From Lachancea mirantina (lineage: Eukaryota > Ascomycota > Saccharomycetes > Saccharomycetales > Saccharomycetaceae), in assembly GCA_900074745.1 (NCBI GenBank), contig LT598468.1:1426001-1490000 (forward strand): 64,000 bases of DNA, written 5' to 3'. The number at the start of each line of letters is the position of its first letter. Within the stretch, counting starts at the first letter, position 1. Positions 36,786 through 46,635 of the stretch are shown here, piece after piece. The translations under genes were made by a program, and so were the position numbers. The notes beneath the pieces were generated by a model. The model had not been told where the DNA came from. It did not search any database and was given only the letters and a program-made list of their open reading frames with translations.

Positions 36786-37537
36786 TTGAAAGAAAGAAAA
36801 GAGAAAAGAAGACAGCTTTCATGGGCTCAACTCGAGGCTCTGAAAACAAGTTCATCTTTTCTATTTCAAGCCAGTTTGACACTTTTTACATATCGCTCAG
36901 GAGATCCTGTTATTCCGAGCCTCATTGTTGATCGAGCATCGATGGCTTCTGTTTGCATACCACGAAGCGAGTCCACGATATGAACTTTCCCTGCTTTCAG
37001 ATATTCATTATGACCGTGATGTCTGACTTCATTCTTTTCTCGGTAGATCGATCTTACGAAATAAGATTTTCCCCTCTTAAGTTTAAGTAGATAGAACTAA
37101 TACGGTTTTGTTCAAAATTCGTCCTGGCCAGGCGCCTACTTCGTGAACAGTTGGCTTGCTGTTTGATTGGCGCTTGTTTATGGCAGATAGCAAATGTGCC
37201 CGCTATATTGTCAAAATTAGCTTACATCGGTGTCCCAGACACGCAAACCTTCAGCTACAAGGTTTAGATAAAGTACTTAAATTATAGAAGCTTGCCAATG
37301 TGCGCTAAACGTAAGCTTTACCCTAGCAAGAGCAGACACATGACCTCAACCTTTTTGTTTTTCTCTTGTGAAGCAAAAGAACCTTTTTAACCACATTAAT
37401 TCTGTAATAAAATCAAAGTTCGAAAGTCTGACCAAAACAATAAATTTGAGTGTCAACAAAATCTGCCGGTCAACACCATCAGATTCTCGGACACCACAAA
37501 GCCATCCCAGACTTCAATTTTACAATAATTTACTTGA
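36786..37537. other. HOG1-YCF1 convergent intergenic region
   Basis: A 752-bp spacer between two gene ends, unusually long for a convergent pair here (others are 10-87 bp). It starts with a purine-rich tract (GAAAGAAAGAAAAGAGAAAAG). I found no tRNA boxes, no persuasive snoRNA boxes and no conserved coding frame. Confidence 0.5.
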
Positions 37538-40500
37538 CTAACTTACTTGTTTCGTAGCCTCATCAGCAATGGTAGAAGCCTCTTTGCACAATGCATAAAA
37601 CATGCTTTCAGTGTTTTGTAACAAAACTTCGGGCTTGTCGAATTCAGCCACATGTCCTTGGTCTAGAACAACTATGCGATCACTGTCCATAATGGTGTTG
37701 ATTCTATGCGCGATAGTTAGAATGGTTCGGTCTTTGAAAGCAGATCTTATTGTCTCTTGAATGACTTGGTCTGTTTCTACGTCAACGGCAGCCGTAGCTT
37801 CATCTAGCACCAACACTTTGGATGGGATGAGTAGGGCACGGGCCAAGCACATCAATTGCCTTTGACCCACAGAAAGGTTACCGCCACCTTCACTCAGCTG
37901 AGCATTCAAGCCGTCGTCTCCTAAACCCATGATATGCTCCTTAAGGTGCGAAAGCTCTAGGGCGCCCCATATCTGTTCATCTGTAAAACAGTTGGTGGGA
38001 TCTATATTCTCTCTGACGGTACCTTCGAAGACTTGGGCGTCTTGTGGAATGATGGACAAATGGTGTCTCAAATCACTTAAACCAATTTTGTCAATGGAAA
38101 CATCGTCGATCAAAATGCGCCCTTCAGCAGCCTCGATAATTCGAAACAACGCTAATGTCAAAGACGATTTTCCAGCACCGGTGCGACCCACAATTCCAAT
38201 TTTTTCCTTAGGCTTAACGTGCAGGTTTATGCCCTTTAGCACAAGCCCTAGCTCCGAACGATACCTCGTGGAGTAGTTCTCGAAGACGATATCGCCCTTT
38301 GTTGGCCAATCTTCCGCAGGTCTGTTATCTTTTATGATTTGAGGAGCCTCAGGCTTCAAATTCGAGTACTCTTTAATTCTTTCGACAGACACAATATTCG
38401 TTTCAACTTCAACTGTCATTCTAACAATCCAATTAAGCGATTGGGTAATTTGAAGCGCGTAGCTCAGAGAAAGACCGATCATACCGGCAGTGAGTGAGCC
38501 CTGCCTCAATTTGAACACTGAGAGTGTGGCGGCTGAGAAGATGATGATCGACCCGAGAAATTCTAATCTGTAAGCAAGCCATCTGTTGGCGTTCACAGAT
38601 GGGTAGTAAGCGCTCATGTTGTTATCAACACGAGCCTGGTTGATGTGAATGAAGCGATCTTCCTGTCCATAGCCTCTAATTGTGCTTATGCCACCGAGGG
38701 TTTCTTGAAAGTGAGCATAAATGGGAGATCTTGTTACTGAGTCCAAGCGGCGCAATTCTCTCGAAGTTCTCAAATAGTATTGTTGGTAGAAGATGTAGAC
38801 TGAGCTGAGTGGAATGATAATGAGACTGAATTGCCAGGTTGAGGTGCAAATAACAAGGATGGTAAATGACACTTTTACAACATTGACAAAAAATTGAGAG
38901 AACGTTCTCCCCAGTAGTTCATCCACTTTATAGATATCGTTGGAAAACCGATTTAGTATTCTGCCAATAGGAGTCGTCTCGAAAAATGACATGGGAGCAC
39001 GAAGAACTGCGCTTGCCATGGAGTCATGCAGATAGCGAGACCCATGGATCGTGCAGTAAATCCACAAGATGACGGTTTGTACCAATGAAGAAAGAGCAGA
39101 GCCTAAACCGAGCAAGAAATAAATACCAAGGTATTTGACAACACTTGGGTTGTAACCATATTTGGTATTCACTTCAGACCAATGCTTCAACCAAACATTG
39201 CTCAACACGGACAGAAACATTGATATAACAATGAAAACAATTAACACAACAACATGCCTGGGATTGCAAGCCTTAGCGTACTCTAGGTAAATGTCCCATT
39301 TGACCTTGCCTTGTTCACGATGTTCTCTTTTACCCGGAGCGTCGCCATCATCAAAGTCCAAACTTCTTAATGTGGCGTCGCTTGCTCTTCTTAGACTCCT
39401 TGTGTCTGAAACAAACGTTTTATCCAGCTTTTGTAAATCGAGATTTTCTTCCGTGGAACTTTCGGGTGTTGGTGCGAGCGTTTCAGAGTCTTCATCGGTA
39501 GTCCGCTTCTTCTTTCCATAACTGGCAATCAACTTCGCTAATGGGGAAGAGCTCTCTTTAACGACATCGTCGTAAGATCCACGTTGCACAATTTGGCCGT
39601 TTTCCAAAAGCGTTATGGAGTCTGCAATTGAAAGAACAGAAATCTTATTAGTGGCCAAGATTTTGGTCTTGGTACTGAGTAAACCAGAGGAACCCAAAAC
39701 GCATTCAACCAAATGACGTGAAACGTGCTCATCGACCGCTGCAAGGGGATCATCCAGTAGATAGGTATCAGCACGCGCATAGACGGCTCGAGCTAATGAC
39801 AGACGTGCTTTCTGACCCCCCGACAATGAAATACCCTTTTCTCCCACCATTGTCTGATCACCATCTGGGAGGATGGAAAAGTCAACCGTGAGCGCACATG
39901 CGTTAATTGTTTTTTGATAAAAGGACTCATCGTACTTGTGACCGAACAAAATGTTTTCCTTCACGGTACCGTTCATGATCCATGGCACTTGTGAAACATA
40001 AGCTATTTTGCCGTGAACAGTGGCAAATCCCTTCACTCGAAACAGGTCACCTAGCATACTTTGAATGAAGGCACTCTTGCCACTACCGACTTTTCCGACG
40101 ACGCACGCAAGCTCTCCTTTCTTCGCCTCAAAGTTGATGTTCTTTAGGGCAACCTTGTATTCGGGCTTCCGTTGCCACAAGAAAGTTGCATCGGCACCGA
40201 TATTAACAGACACATCTCCAATCTTTGTTTTCTTTGGTTTATATTGAACTGAATCTCTTTGTAACTCCTCACACATCAAAAAGGAACGTAATCTTTGAAC
40301 TGATACGGATGCTTCAATAAATGAAGAAATTGCGTTAGGAATCACGGCAAGTGGGAAAGCTAACAGATTGAAAAGAGTAAGGGCCGGGAAAACAAGATCT
40401 GTCGAAAGCGCCTTGTCCTTTTGAGTTAAAACGAAAACCGCGAAAGTCGAGCAGGACACCAAAAATGGAACACAGTTAAATTGGAAAGTTCCTATAGCCA

Positions 40501-42061
40501 TGGTGACTCCCATTTTCTTTAAATTTTTCAGTTCTTTCTCATTTCTGACATACTCTAGTTTTTGTTTGTAAGGTTCTTCCCACGCATAGAGTTTCAAAGA
40601 TTTTATGTTATTCAGAATTTCGCTGATAATCCGCGTTCTTTCGTCCTTGTTTTTCATTTGAATCTTCTGCAATTTCTTTTGAAGTCTTATGATGATAGAG
40701 TTTGTCGGAATCATGATAACCATTATGAAGACACCTACCCACATACAGGGACCGAGTAGTTTGTATAGGGAGACCAGACAAAGAATCAATTGGAAAGGTC
40801 CTGACCATATAATCTGACCCCATTGAGTGAGATCCTGGAGCCTTTGAACATCCACACTCATCAAGTTCACAATGTCACCGGTCGAAGATGCAGTCGAAGC
40901 CTCGTTAGAGAGAACCAACGCTTTTTGATATATGACGGACGTCAACCCACTTTTGATATTCATACCGGTGTCGAAAGCATTCAAAAAATATTGATGCAAA
41001 ACAGACGTTTGCAGTACGCTAACAACAAACATGCCGATCGCAATCATAAAGCCTCTTACAATGGGCTCTTTGTCCGAATCAGCGGTATCAGTGTAGTCCG
41101 CGACAAATTTAATCAAAATTCGTAAAAGTTGTGGTTGTGTAAACGCTAGAATGTCGTGAATAACTTTGAAGGCCGCTCCCAAAAGCATTTTGCCTCCAAA
41201 AGTGAGCACAAGGGCCCACGCCAAAGACGGATTGGAACTGCGCTTGATTTCGTGGTCCCAGCGTTTTTCGAAAGTTTGTGCTATTTCGGCACTACCGAAA
41301 TTTGCAGGTAGACGGTAAAGATCAGACTCGGTCAAATACTTATTATAGCCGCTTCTCATGAGTTCTGTCATCCAGGTGAATGAGATCCGCGAGAAAATGT
41401 TTGCCGAGTCCCGTGGATTATTCTTACGCTTGGAATGGTATTCCCTTATTTCTTGGTAAGGCATTTGGGCCTTTGTGAACAAACCTTCCAAAGCGAGCTC
41501 GAGGATACCACTGCAAGCCTGGAACACGGTGACAACAAAGACCTGTTTGCCAGCAGGCCACACGTCCTCGTAAGAGTGTCGAACGAGGAAATTTGTTGCG
41601 CGGGCCGCTTGAAAGATAGAGGCGAATAGCCAGTAAAAAAGCACAACGCCGTTGGAAATGGGCGATCTGAAGTATTCCACGAAGTGGAGACAGAAAGTAA
41701 CGACCAACGACGCCAATGTCAAGGAGTACTGCCAGAGCGACACTTTCAATAGACCTTGTTCGCCCGTTTCGCCCTCAAAAAGACCTGCACCGGCAAAAAC
41801 CGCTTGCAACACAACCAGCGCCAGTCGAGATACCAAAAGCCAGTTTTTCCTATACTTAACACCCGGATGGGGCTCGCGACTCAATCGCACCAGTTCCTTC
41901 GTTCCAAAAATGATCATGAACAGCGCTACTGCTGGTAAAAGAATCCCATCTAGGAAACACAGCGTAAAGTCACCGTACTTGGAAAAGGGTCCGAAGCCTT
42001 CTACATCACCGCAGAATCTGCAAAATCCGGGAAATGCCGACAAACGCGTATCTCGGGGCAT
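37538..42061 (-). CDS. YCF1: Vacuolar glutathione S-conjugate ABC transporter Ycf1 (ABCC/MRP)
   Basis: Ycf1 pumps glutathione conjugates of cadmium, arsenite and organic toxins into the vacuole. The product has 1,507 residues (1,515 in S. cerevisiae). Order: hydrophobic N-terminal TMD0 (about 30-190), linker L0, first membrane domain, NBD1 with Walker A GKVGSGKS (about 650) and signature LSGGQ, a regulatory linker keeping SLRRASDATLRS (the phospho-site region of Ycf1, about 890), second membrane domain, and NBD2 with GRTGAGKS (about 1290) and LSVGQRQ. No break is seen. It corresponds to YDR135C; a Yap1 site stands upstream at 42178. Confidence 0.96.
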   Translation of the reverse strand: MPRDTRLSAFPGFCRFCGDVEGFGPFSKYGDFTLCFLDGILLPAVALFMIIFGTKELVRLSREPHPGVKYRKNWLLVSRLALVVLQAVFAGAGLFEGETGEQGLLKVSLWQYSLTLASLVVTFCLHFVEYFRSPISNGVVLFYWLFASIFQAARATNFLVRHSYEDVWPAGKQVFVVTVFQACSGILELALEGLFTKAQMPYQEIREYHSKRKNNPRDSANIFSRISFTWMTELMRSGYNKYLTESDLYRLPANFGSAEIAQTFEKRWDHEIKRSSNPSLAWALVLTFGGKMLLGAAFKVIHDILAFTQPQLLRILIKFVADYTDTADSDKEPIVRGFMIAIGMFVVSVLQTSVLHQYFLNAFDTGMNIKSGLTSVIYQKALVLSNEASTASSTGDIVNLMSVDVQRLQDLTQWGQIIWSGPFQLILCLVSLYKLLGPCMWVGVFIMVIMIPTNSIIIRLQKKLQKIQMKNKDERTRIISEILNNIKSLKLYAWEEPYKQKLEYVRNEKELKNLKKMGVTMAIGTFQFNCVPFLVSCSTFAVFVLTQKDKALSTDLVFPALTLFNLLAFPLAVIPNAISSFIEASVSVQRLRSFLMCEELQRDSVQYKPKKTKIGDVSVNIGADATFLWQRKPEYKVALKNINFEAKKGELACVVGKVGSGKSAFIQSMLGDLFRVKGFATVHGKIAYVSQVPWIMNGTVKENILFGHKYDESFYQKTINACALTVDFSILPDGDQTMVGEKGISLSGGQKARLSLARAVYARADTYLLDDPLAAVDEHVSRHLVECVLGSSGLLSTKTKILATNKISVLSIADSITLLENGQIVQRGSYDDVVKESSSPLAKLIASYGKKKRTTDEDSETLAPTPESSTEENLDLQKLDKTFVSDTRSLRRASDATLRSLDFDDGDAPGKREHREQGKVKWDIYLEYAKACNPRHVVVLIVFIVISMFLSVLSNVWLKHWSEVNTKYGYNPSVVKYLGIYFLLGLGSALSSLVQTVILWIYCTIHGSRYLHDSMASAVLRAPMSFFETTPIGRILNRFSNDIYKVDELLGRTFSQFFVNVVKVSFTILVICTSTWQFSLIIIPLSSVYIFYQQYYLRTSRELRRLDSVTRSPIYAHFQETLGGISTIRGYGQEDRFIHINQARVDNNMSAYYPSVNANRWLAYRLEFLGSIIIFSAATLSVFKLRQGSLTAGMIGLSLSYALQITQSLNWIVRMTVEVETNIVSVERIKEYSNLKPEAPQIIKDNRPAEDWPTKGDIVFENYSTRYRSELGLVLKGINLHVKPKEKIGIVGRTGAGKSSLTLALFRIIEAAEGRILIDDVSIDKIGLSDLRHHLSIIPQDAQVFEGTVRENIDPTNCFTDEQIWGALELSHLKEHIMGLGDDGLNAQLSEGGGNLSVGQRQLMCLARALLIPSKVLVLDEATAAVDVETDQVIQETIRSAFKDRTILTIAHRINTIMDSDRIVVLDQGHVAEFDKPEVLLQNTESMFYALCKEASTIADEATKQVS

Positions 42062-42177
42062 CTTGATTCTTATAGATATAGGACAGCCCTTTCAACGGTT
42101 GGGTTATGAGGTCTTTCGAGATTTTCTCTCGAAGCTAACTTTTATATAGATATATATGTTTTTCTTAATTTTGGGCG

Positions 42178-42184
42178 TTACTAA
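42178..42184 (+). promoter_or_regulatory. Yap1 response element upstream of YCF1
   Basis: TTACTAA is the consensus Yap1 site (palindromic with TTAGTAA). It lies about 117 bp upstream of the YCF1 ATG. S. cerevisiae YCF1 is a known Yap1 target, so the placement makes sense. Confidence 0.6.
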
Positions 42185-42534
42185 TACATCACCACAGTGA
42201 TATCGTGCTGCAAATGCTAGACTGAATAATTAGTCTCGTATCTAATGGAGAGAGCGCTCTAACTTAGCCATTGTAAAAAGGCGACATTTAATCTTCATAA
42301 GTCCGCTCGCAGGTCGGATATTTGACGGCGAAAATGGGGCCATTGTCTCGTCACAAGGTGGAGCTTGTAATCACACATGAGGATGCCAAATATCGGGTGT
42401 GGTACAAGGGAAAGAAGAGGACATTAGAAAATCAGATATGAAGGTATTATTTACAGTATTTGCTGGTGCTTGTAAACACCCTGGTGGTGTGTGATGGAGC
42501 GTGGAAGAGCGATACAGTCCAAGTTAAATTCTTA

Positions 42535-42624
42535 TTCCTCGTGGCCCAATGGTCACGGCGTCTGGCTACGATTGTATCCACTTCTGAAACCAGAAGATTC
42601 CAGGTTCGAGTCCTGGCGGGGAAG
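42535..42624 (+). tRNA. tRNA-Arg(ACG) with a 17-nt intron
   Basis: The mature sequence (73 nt) agrees with S. cerevisiae tRNA-Arg(ACG), apart from one T-loop base: acceptor arms TTCCTCG and CGGGGAA pair, discriminator G73, A box TGGCCCAATGG, B box GGTTCGAGTCC. Anticodon ACG is at 42568-42570 (A34 would become inosine). Bases 42572-42588 are an intron between A37 and A38, the standard place. C32 can pair with the intron base three before the 3' cut (G at 42586), the anticodon-intron pair required by the splicing endonuclease. T-runs at 42633-42636 and 42638-42642 end transcription. It is divergent from YCF1 and upstream of RGP1. Confidence 0.96.
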
Positions 42625-42751
42625 GATTTAGCTTTTGTTTTTCCCCCAAAATTAATGATTCCGTAGTATATGATTTGTATAATAGTGAGTTGACACTGTT
42701 TATCGATAACGTCAACATCCAGGAGCAGTGGAGCTTTAAATGGATTAAGGC

Positions 42752-44560
42752 ATGCGTGGTCAGCGAATTGAGAGTACAGAAATCTGTGAGAATGCCAGGC
42801 TTGAGATAGCTTTTGAAAGAAATCCGTTTTTCGCGGGCGAGCCAATTCAGTTGGGTTTAAGGATCAAACATCTTGGGTCATCGCATGAACTGGAGAGGTT
42901 GAGAGCTGACATTGAGATCTGCAAGAAACAGATCGAAGAGCTGGAGCATCGGGATGCAACAGAAGGGAAAAAATGGGGGCTGAGCGCCCTTCTGGGTACC
43001 TTTGGAAACGACAAGAGGGCCGAAAAGGAGAAAATCGAGCAACAAATTACAAAACTGGAGCAACAAATGCTGTTCCATGAGCCCATACAGCTCGTCTCGT
43101 GTTATATCCAACTATATGGTATGTTTCGGTATGATAAACTTATCGTAAGTCGCGAGCGGCTAGAAAACGGTGGACGTCAGGTAGCGGGCGTGAGGACCAT
43201 CGACGATATGACCAACAACTCGGTGTCCCACACGCTTGTCGGATTACTAAACGTGACGCTCGATGACGTGTCGAAATCTTTCATCGGAGAACAAGAAGTC
43301 GAAATGGCTAAGATGCCATTCCTTCTCGTTCCGCAGACATTGGTTTTTTCCGAATTGTGTCTGATGCCCGAAGAAACCAAGACATTTCAGTTCAGATCAC
43401 CGCGACTTCCGCATGATTTGCCACCCTCCTATTACAGTTCAAAGCATCTCAATATTGAATACTTTTGTGACATGGGATTAGCCCGAGTAAAACAAGGTAC
43501 CGTTTCTCCCTTCAAAACTGAGTTTACAATCAATATATGTCCTTTCGTGGATTCCCTAGGACGACAGTTTACTAGCACACTGGATCGCAACGCCAACATT
43601 TTACCATGCGGCCGTGTGAAAGAAATAACCGAGGCTTCTCAAAGCCGTAGGAAATCTGGAGCTTCACTTTTTGTCCGTCGAAGGAGTTCTTTGTTGTCTC
43701 TCAATCAGCAAGACACGCATAACGAGGACTCTGCCAAAGCTAAGAGCGTTTTCAGAACTTCGATTGATGAGGGTTTCATGAATGAAGGCGAAGGTCCAGA
43801 ACTCGAACAAATGGTGGATAAAGTCTTAGACGCACAATTCGGGCCACAGGAATTCGAGGATTTATCTGATGATGAACCATCAGAAGTTTCAAATCTGGCT
43901 ATTTTAAAAGGGGATCCGCGGATAAACATAGGAAAGCTGAATTCTTACATCCAGAGCCTTCCCTCTTCTCTGAACGACGACGAATCTACCGATGCGCAAC
44001 CAAATTTGATGTCACAATTCAAAAATTGCCAAAAAGAATACATCATTAATAGAAACGGCGAGTTTATTGCCAAGGTTAATCTCTCAAAGTATTTTTACGA
44101 CACTTCGGAAGACTTAGATCTATGTGTTGAGCTTTGTCAGAGAGGAAAGCATAAGGTAACCGCAGTATCGATAAAACTAGAATGTTTCGAGCTCGTAAAC
44201 CCTCGCTACCGTGCTGAAGGAGAGGACTTGAATACTAGGCCCGAGGGAAGCAGCATTTACGAAAAAAGAACCATTTGCTTTGAAAATTCACCACAAATAT
44301 TTTTCAAATTAATCCCACCCAGATCGCCTTCAAACCAAATGACCAGTCAATTTAGAACCGACATTTTTCAGCTTAGATGGATGCTTTGCATCAAATTTGT
44401 TGTCCTAGACAGAACTGAAAATGAAGTCATGCTCGAACAATTCTATGAAGATAAAAATGGTGCTCTGTTTCATGCCAAAAAAAATGTTGACGGTGTGGAC
44501 TTTGTTTGTCATGTGCCTGTAGTAATACTTCCTACACCAAAGGAGTTTGGAGGATGGTAG
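42752..44560 (+). CDS. RGP1: Ypt6 guanine nucleotide exchange factor subunit Rgp1
   Basis: A 602-residue protein matching Rgp1 (663 in S. cerevisiae), which with Ric1 activates the Rab GTPase Ypt6 at the Golgi for retrograde traffic from endosomes. An arrestin-like fold is expected: the start RLEIAFERNPFFAGEPIQLGLRI split across strands, and FSELCLMPEETKTFQFRSPRLP. Between the first strands lies a predicted coiled coil (about 48-105, rich in Glu/Lys). The middle (about 285-370) is Ser/Asp/Glu-rich and probably disordered. It converges on AVL9 with only 11 bp between stop codons. It corresponds to YDR137W. Confidence 0.88.
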   Translation: MRGQRIESTEICENARLEIAFERNPFFAGEPIQLGLRIKHLGSSHELERLRADIEICKKQIEELEHRDATEGKKWGLSALLGTFGNDKRAEKEKIEQQITKLEQQMLFHEPIQLVSCYIQLYGMFRYDKLIVSRERLENGGRQVAGVRTIDDMTNNSVSHTLVGLLNVTLDDVSKSFIGEQEVEMAKMPFLLVPQTLVFSELCLMPEETKTFQFRSPRLPHDLPPSYYSSKHLNIEYFCDMGLARVKQGTVSPFKTEFTINICPFVDSLGRQFTSTLDRNANILPCGRVKEITEASQSRRKSGASLFVRRRSSLLSLNQQDTHNEDSAKAKSVFRTSIDEGFMNEGEGPELEQMVDKVLDAQFGPQEFEDLSDDEPSEVSNLAILKGDPRINIGKLNSYIQSLPSSLNDDESTDAQPNLMSQFKNCQKEYIINRNGEFIAKVNLSKYFYDTSEDLDLCVELCQRGKHKVTAVSIKLECFELVNPRYRAEGEDLNTRPEGSSIYEKRTICFENSPQIFFKLIPPRSPSNQMTSQFRTDIFQLRWMLCIKFVVLDRTENEVMLEQFYEDKNGALFHAKKNVDGVDFVCHVPVVILPTPKEFGGW

Positions 44561-44571
44561 CTGCCGGATAA

Positions 44572-46446
44572 TTAGCTGTCTGCCCAAGGATTGATGATAG
44601 CCGGGCTATCGGTTTCAATATCTGAAGACGATGTCTTCGGGTGATTCGCGAGACTGTCTTGGGTTAAGTCATCGATGTCTGACACACCTTCTTGGTTACT
44701 TTTGTGAGATGTTTGGGTAGAGTCGTCACTGGAAAGACGTTCGCCTATCTCCTCCTCCACTAGAGGTCGTTGATCTTCCTCTAGTGACGTTGTTTTCACC
44801 AGATTATGATTTTTTGGTTTTTTCTTTGCAAAATAACTCTTCCAGCTATTCCAAGCCCCTTGATCGTCATAATTCATCAGCTTTGTTTGATCGTTATCAG
44901 CCATCACCAAAGAACTCACTTCACAAGACGGATGCTCATCGGCTACACTTCTCCCAGAGCTCCACGTGTCTCTTTTTTTGAAAGCCTGTAAAGATTTATT
45001 CAGCCGCTTTTGCAGATTGTTCAGAGGCTCCACTCGATCATACGCGTGTTTAGTTGCAAACAAGTCAAACAAGCGATCGTCTGTGAAGTTTACAAACATT
45101 TCAAAATTTTTAGTCCTTTTCCATTGAGAAACCCAGGTGGAATTGAAATCATTTATTGGGTTTTCAGTCTTTGCGCCTTCCGGAAGGCTTTTCATTGCCA
45201 TGTCATTCTCCCTGTAAGTTTGTAGAAATATATCCAACTTTACGCTGGACAGAAGCCCTGTCAGGTATTCTTCAAACTGTAGCCTGATATAGTCTTCACT
45301 TCCCTCGTACTGAGAATTTTTGGGGGTGAAAGGATCATTTTCATTCCATGTGTTTGTTACGTTGGTAACCAGCGTGTTCATCCACCTACGATCTCGAAAG
45401 CTTTGATGGAGGCATTGTTGAAATGTTTTGTCCTTTGAAAGTATTTCTACCGTTTTTGTATTGACATTTACTAGAAGGTCGCAAACGACATCTCGCTGCC
45501 CAAGAATCAGAGAATTTGATGTACCGACAACGAAGAACTTCGCATCAGAGGCTTGTAAATCATCCATTTGCTGGAGCGGTGTGTAAGGCGAAAAAAAGCC
45601 TCCTTCCCCGAAAATCTGAAGTGGAAAGCCCAAAAATTTCAGCACAGACTGTCTGTCAGAGGACTTAAAAGAGTTGATCATGGTCAAATTTCGGCGGTAT
45701 GTTTCCAGCTGAGGGGATCCGCAATCTTGCAAATTTAAAATGAGATCGGGAATGAGACTAATCAAACCGAACTGAAGGTTGCAAAGATCCTCGACATCAC
45801 TTCCATAGATCAAAATCTTCTTTTCCAAAAGCATGGCCTTCAAAATTGTCAAGACATCTTTTTTGAAATCATAGACTATCCTCCTCAAACAAAGTCCCAC
45901 ATAAAGATCAGATTCATCAAGAGACGATTTCCCATTGTACATTGACTTTAAATTGTTGTACAAAGTGTCTATGATTGTCCGGTTCGAAAAGTCATGCTGA
46001 AGAAAGAACGCATTAGTGACAATGCTTAGTTTGTCCTTAATTTGACCGAAGATAGGACTCTTGGATAAAATCACAATTGATTTCTGAACTGTAGACCTCG
46101 TAACATCGCTGCTTTTATTTATTAGTTTCTCGCTTTTGATTTGTCGCGAACATGAAATGGCAAAAACGGTGCTATAATTGTTAACCTTGGATTCAGGAAT
46201 ACTGGCGGCACCAGATTCTGGCGTTCCAGCTCCGTCCTTTTCATCGAACAGCAGCGTAAAGTAAGTAAAAGTTTCTTCAAAGGAATGTGAACCATCTGGA
46301 AGCGCTTGAAAGGGTAGAAACGGCCACAATGTTTGGGGCTCTATGTTCTCAGGTAGCCCATAACTATACTCAATTTCAGGGCCTCTCGCATGATGAAAAT
46401 CTACCAGTAATACACCGATAATACAGTCATCATTTACACCAAACAT
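44572..46446 (-). CDS. AVL9: Avl9, DENN-type exocytic transport protein
   Basis: Avl9 is a conserved DENN-superfamily protein needed for secretory vesicle formation at the late Golgi. The 624-residue product (764 in S. cerevisiae) keeps the N-terminal VLLVDFHHARGPEIEYSYG, WPFLPFQALPDGSHSFEETF, AISCSRQIKSE, RSTVQKSIVILSK and the core LIPDLILNLQDCGSPQLE. A later block FEEYLTGLLSSVKLD is also typical. The C-terminal tail is low-complexity, charged and about 140 residues shorter than in S. cerevisiae, ending in a run with TDSPAIINPWADS. It is YLR114C by similarity and stands next to HPR1, divergently, from the other ancestral region. Confidence 0.94.
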   Translation of the reverse strand: MFGVNDDCIIGVLLVDFHHARGPEIEYSYGLPENIEPQTLWPFLPFQALPDGSHSFEETFTYFTLLFDEKDGAGTPESGAASIPESKVNNYSTVFAISCSRQIKSEKLINKSSDVTRSTVQKSIVILSKSPIFGQIKDKLSIVTNAFFLQHDFSNRTIIDTLYNNLKSMYNGKSSLDESDLYVGLCLRRIVYDFKKDVLTILKAMLLEKKILIYGSDVEDLCNLQFGLISLIPDLILNLQDCGSPQLETYRRNLTMINSFKSSDRQSVLKFLGFPLQIFGEGGFFSPYTPLQQMDDLQASDAKFFVVGTSNSLILGQRDVVCDLLVNVNTKTVEILSKDKTFQQCLHQSFRDRRWMNTLVTNVTNTWNENDPFTPKNSQYEGSEDYIRLQFEEYLTGLLSSVKLDIFLQTYRENDMAMKSLPEGAKTENPINDFNSTWVSQWKRTKNFEMFVNFTDDRLFDLFATKHAYDRVEPLNNLQKRLNKSLQAFKKRDTWSSGRSVADEHPSCEVSSLVMADNDQTKLMNYDDQGAWNSWKSYFAKKKPKNHNLVKTTSLEEDQRPLVEEEIGERLSSDDSTQTSHKSNQEGVSDIDDLTQDSLANHPKTSSSDIETDSPAIINPWADS

Positions 46447-46635
46447 GAACGTGATTAGAGGGCTACAGAAGCTCTTTTCATTGAGTTATCAACGAATCTC
46501 TCGATTAAGGTGATCTTTCGAGAATCATCAGCCGTGCAAAATTACCATCGTCATCACCATCATCAAGATCATCACCGCCTATATGGTAAATGAGTCCATA
46601 TTCGAAACGATCACCGTCCCAGAGAATCGCCCATT

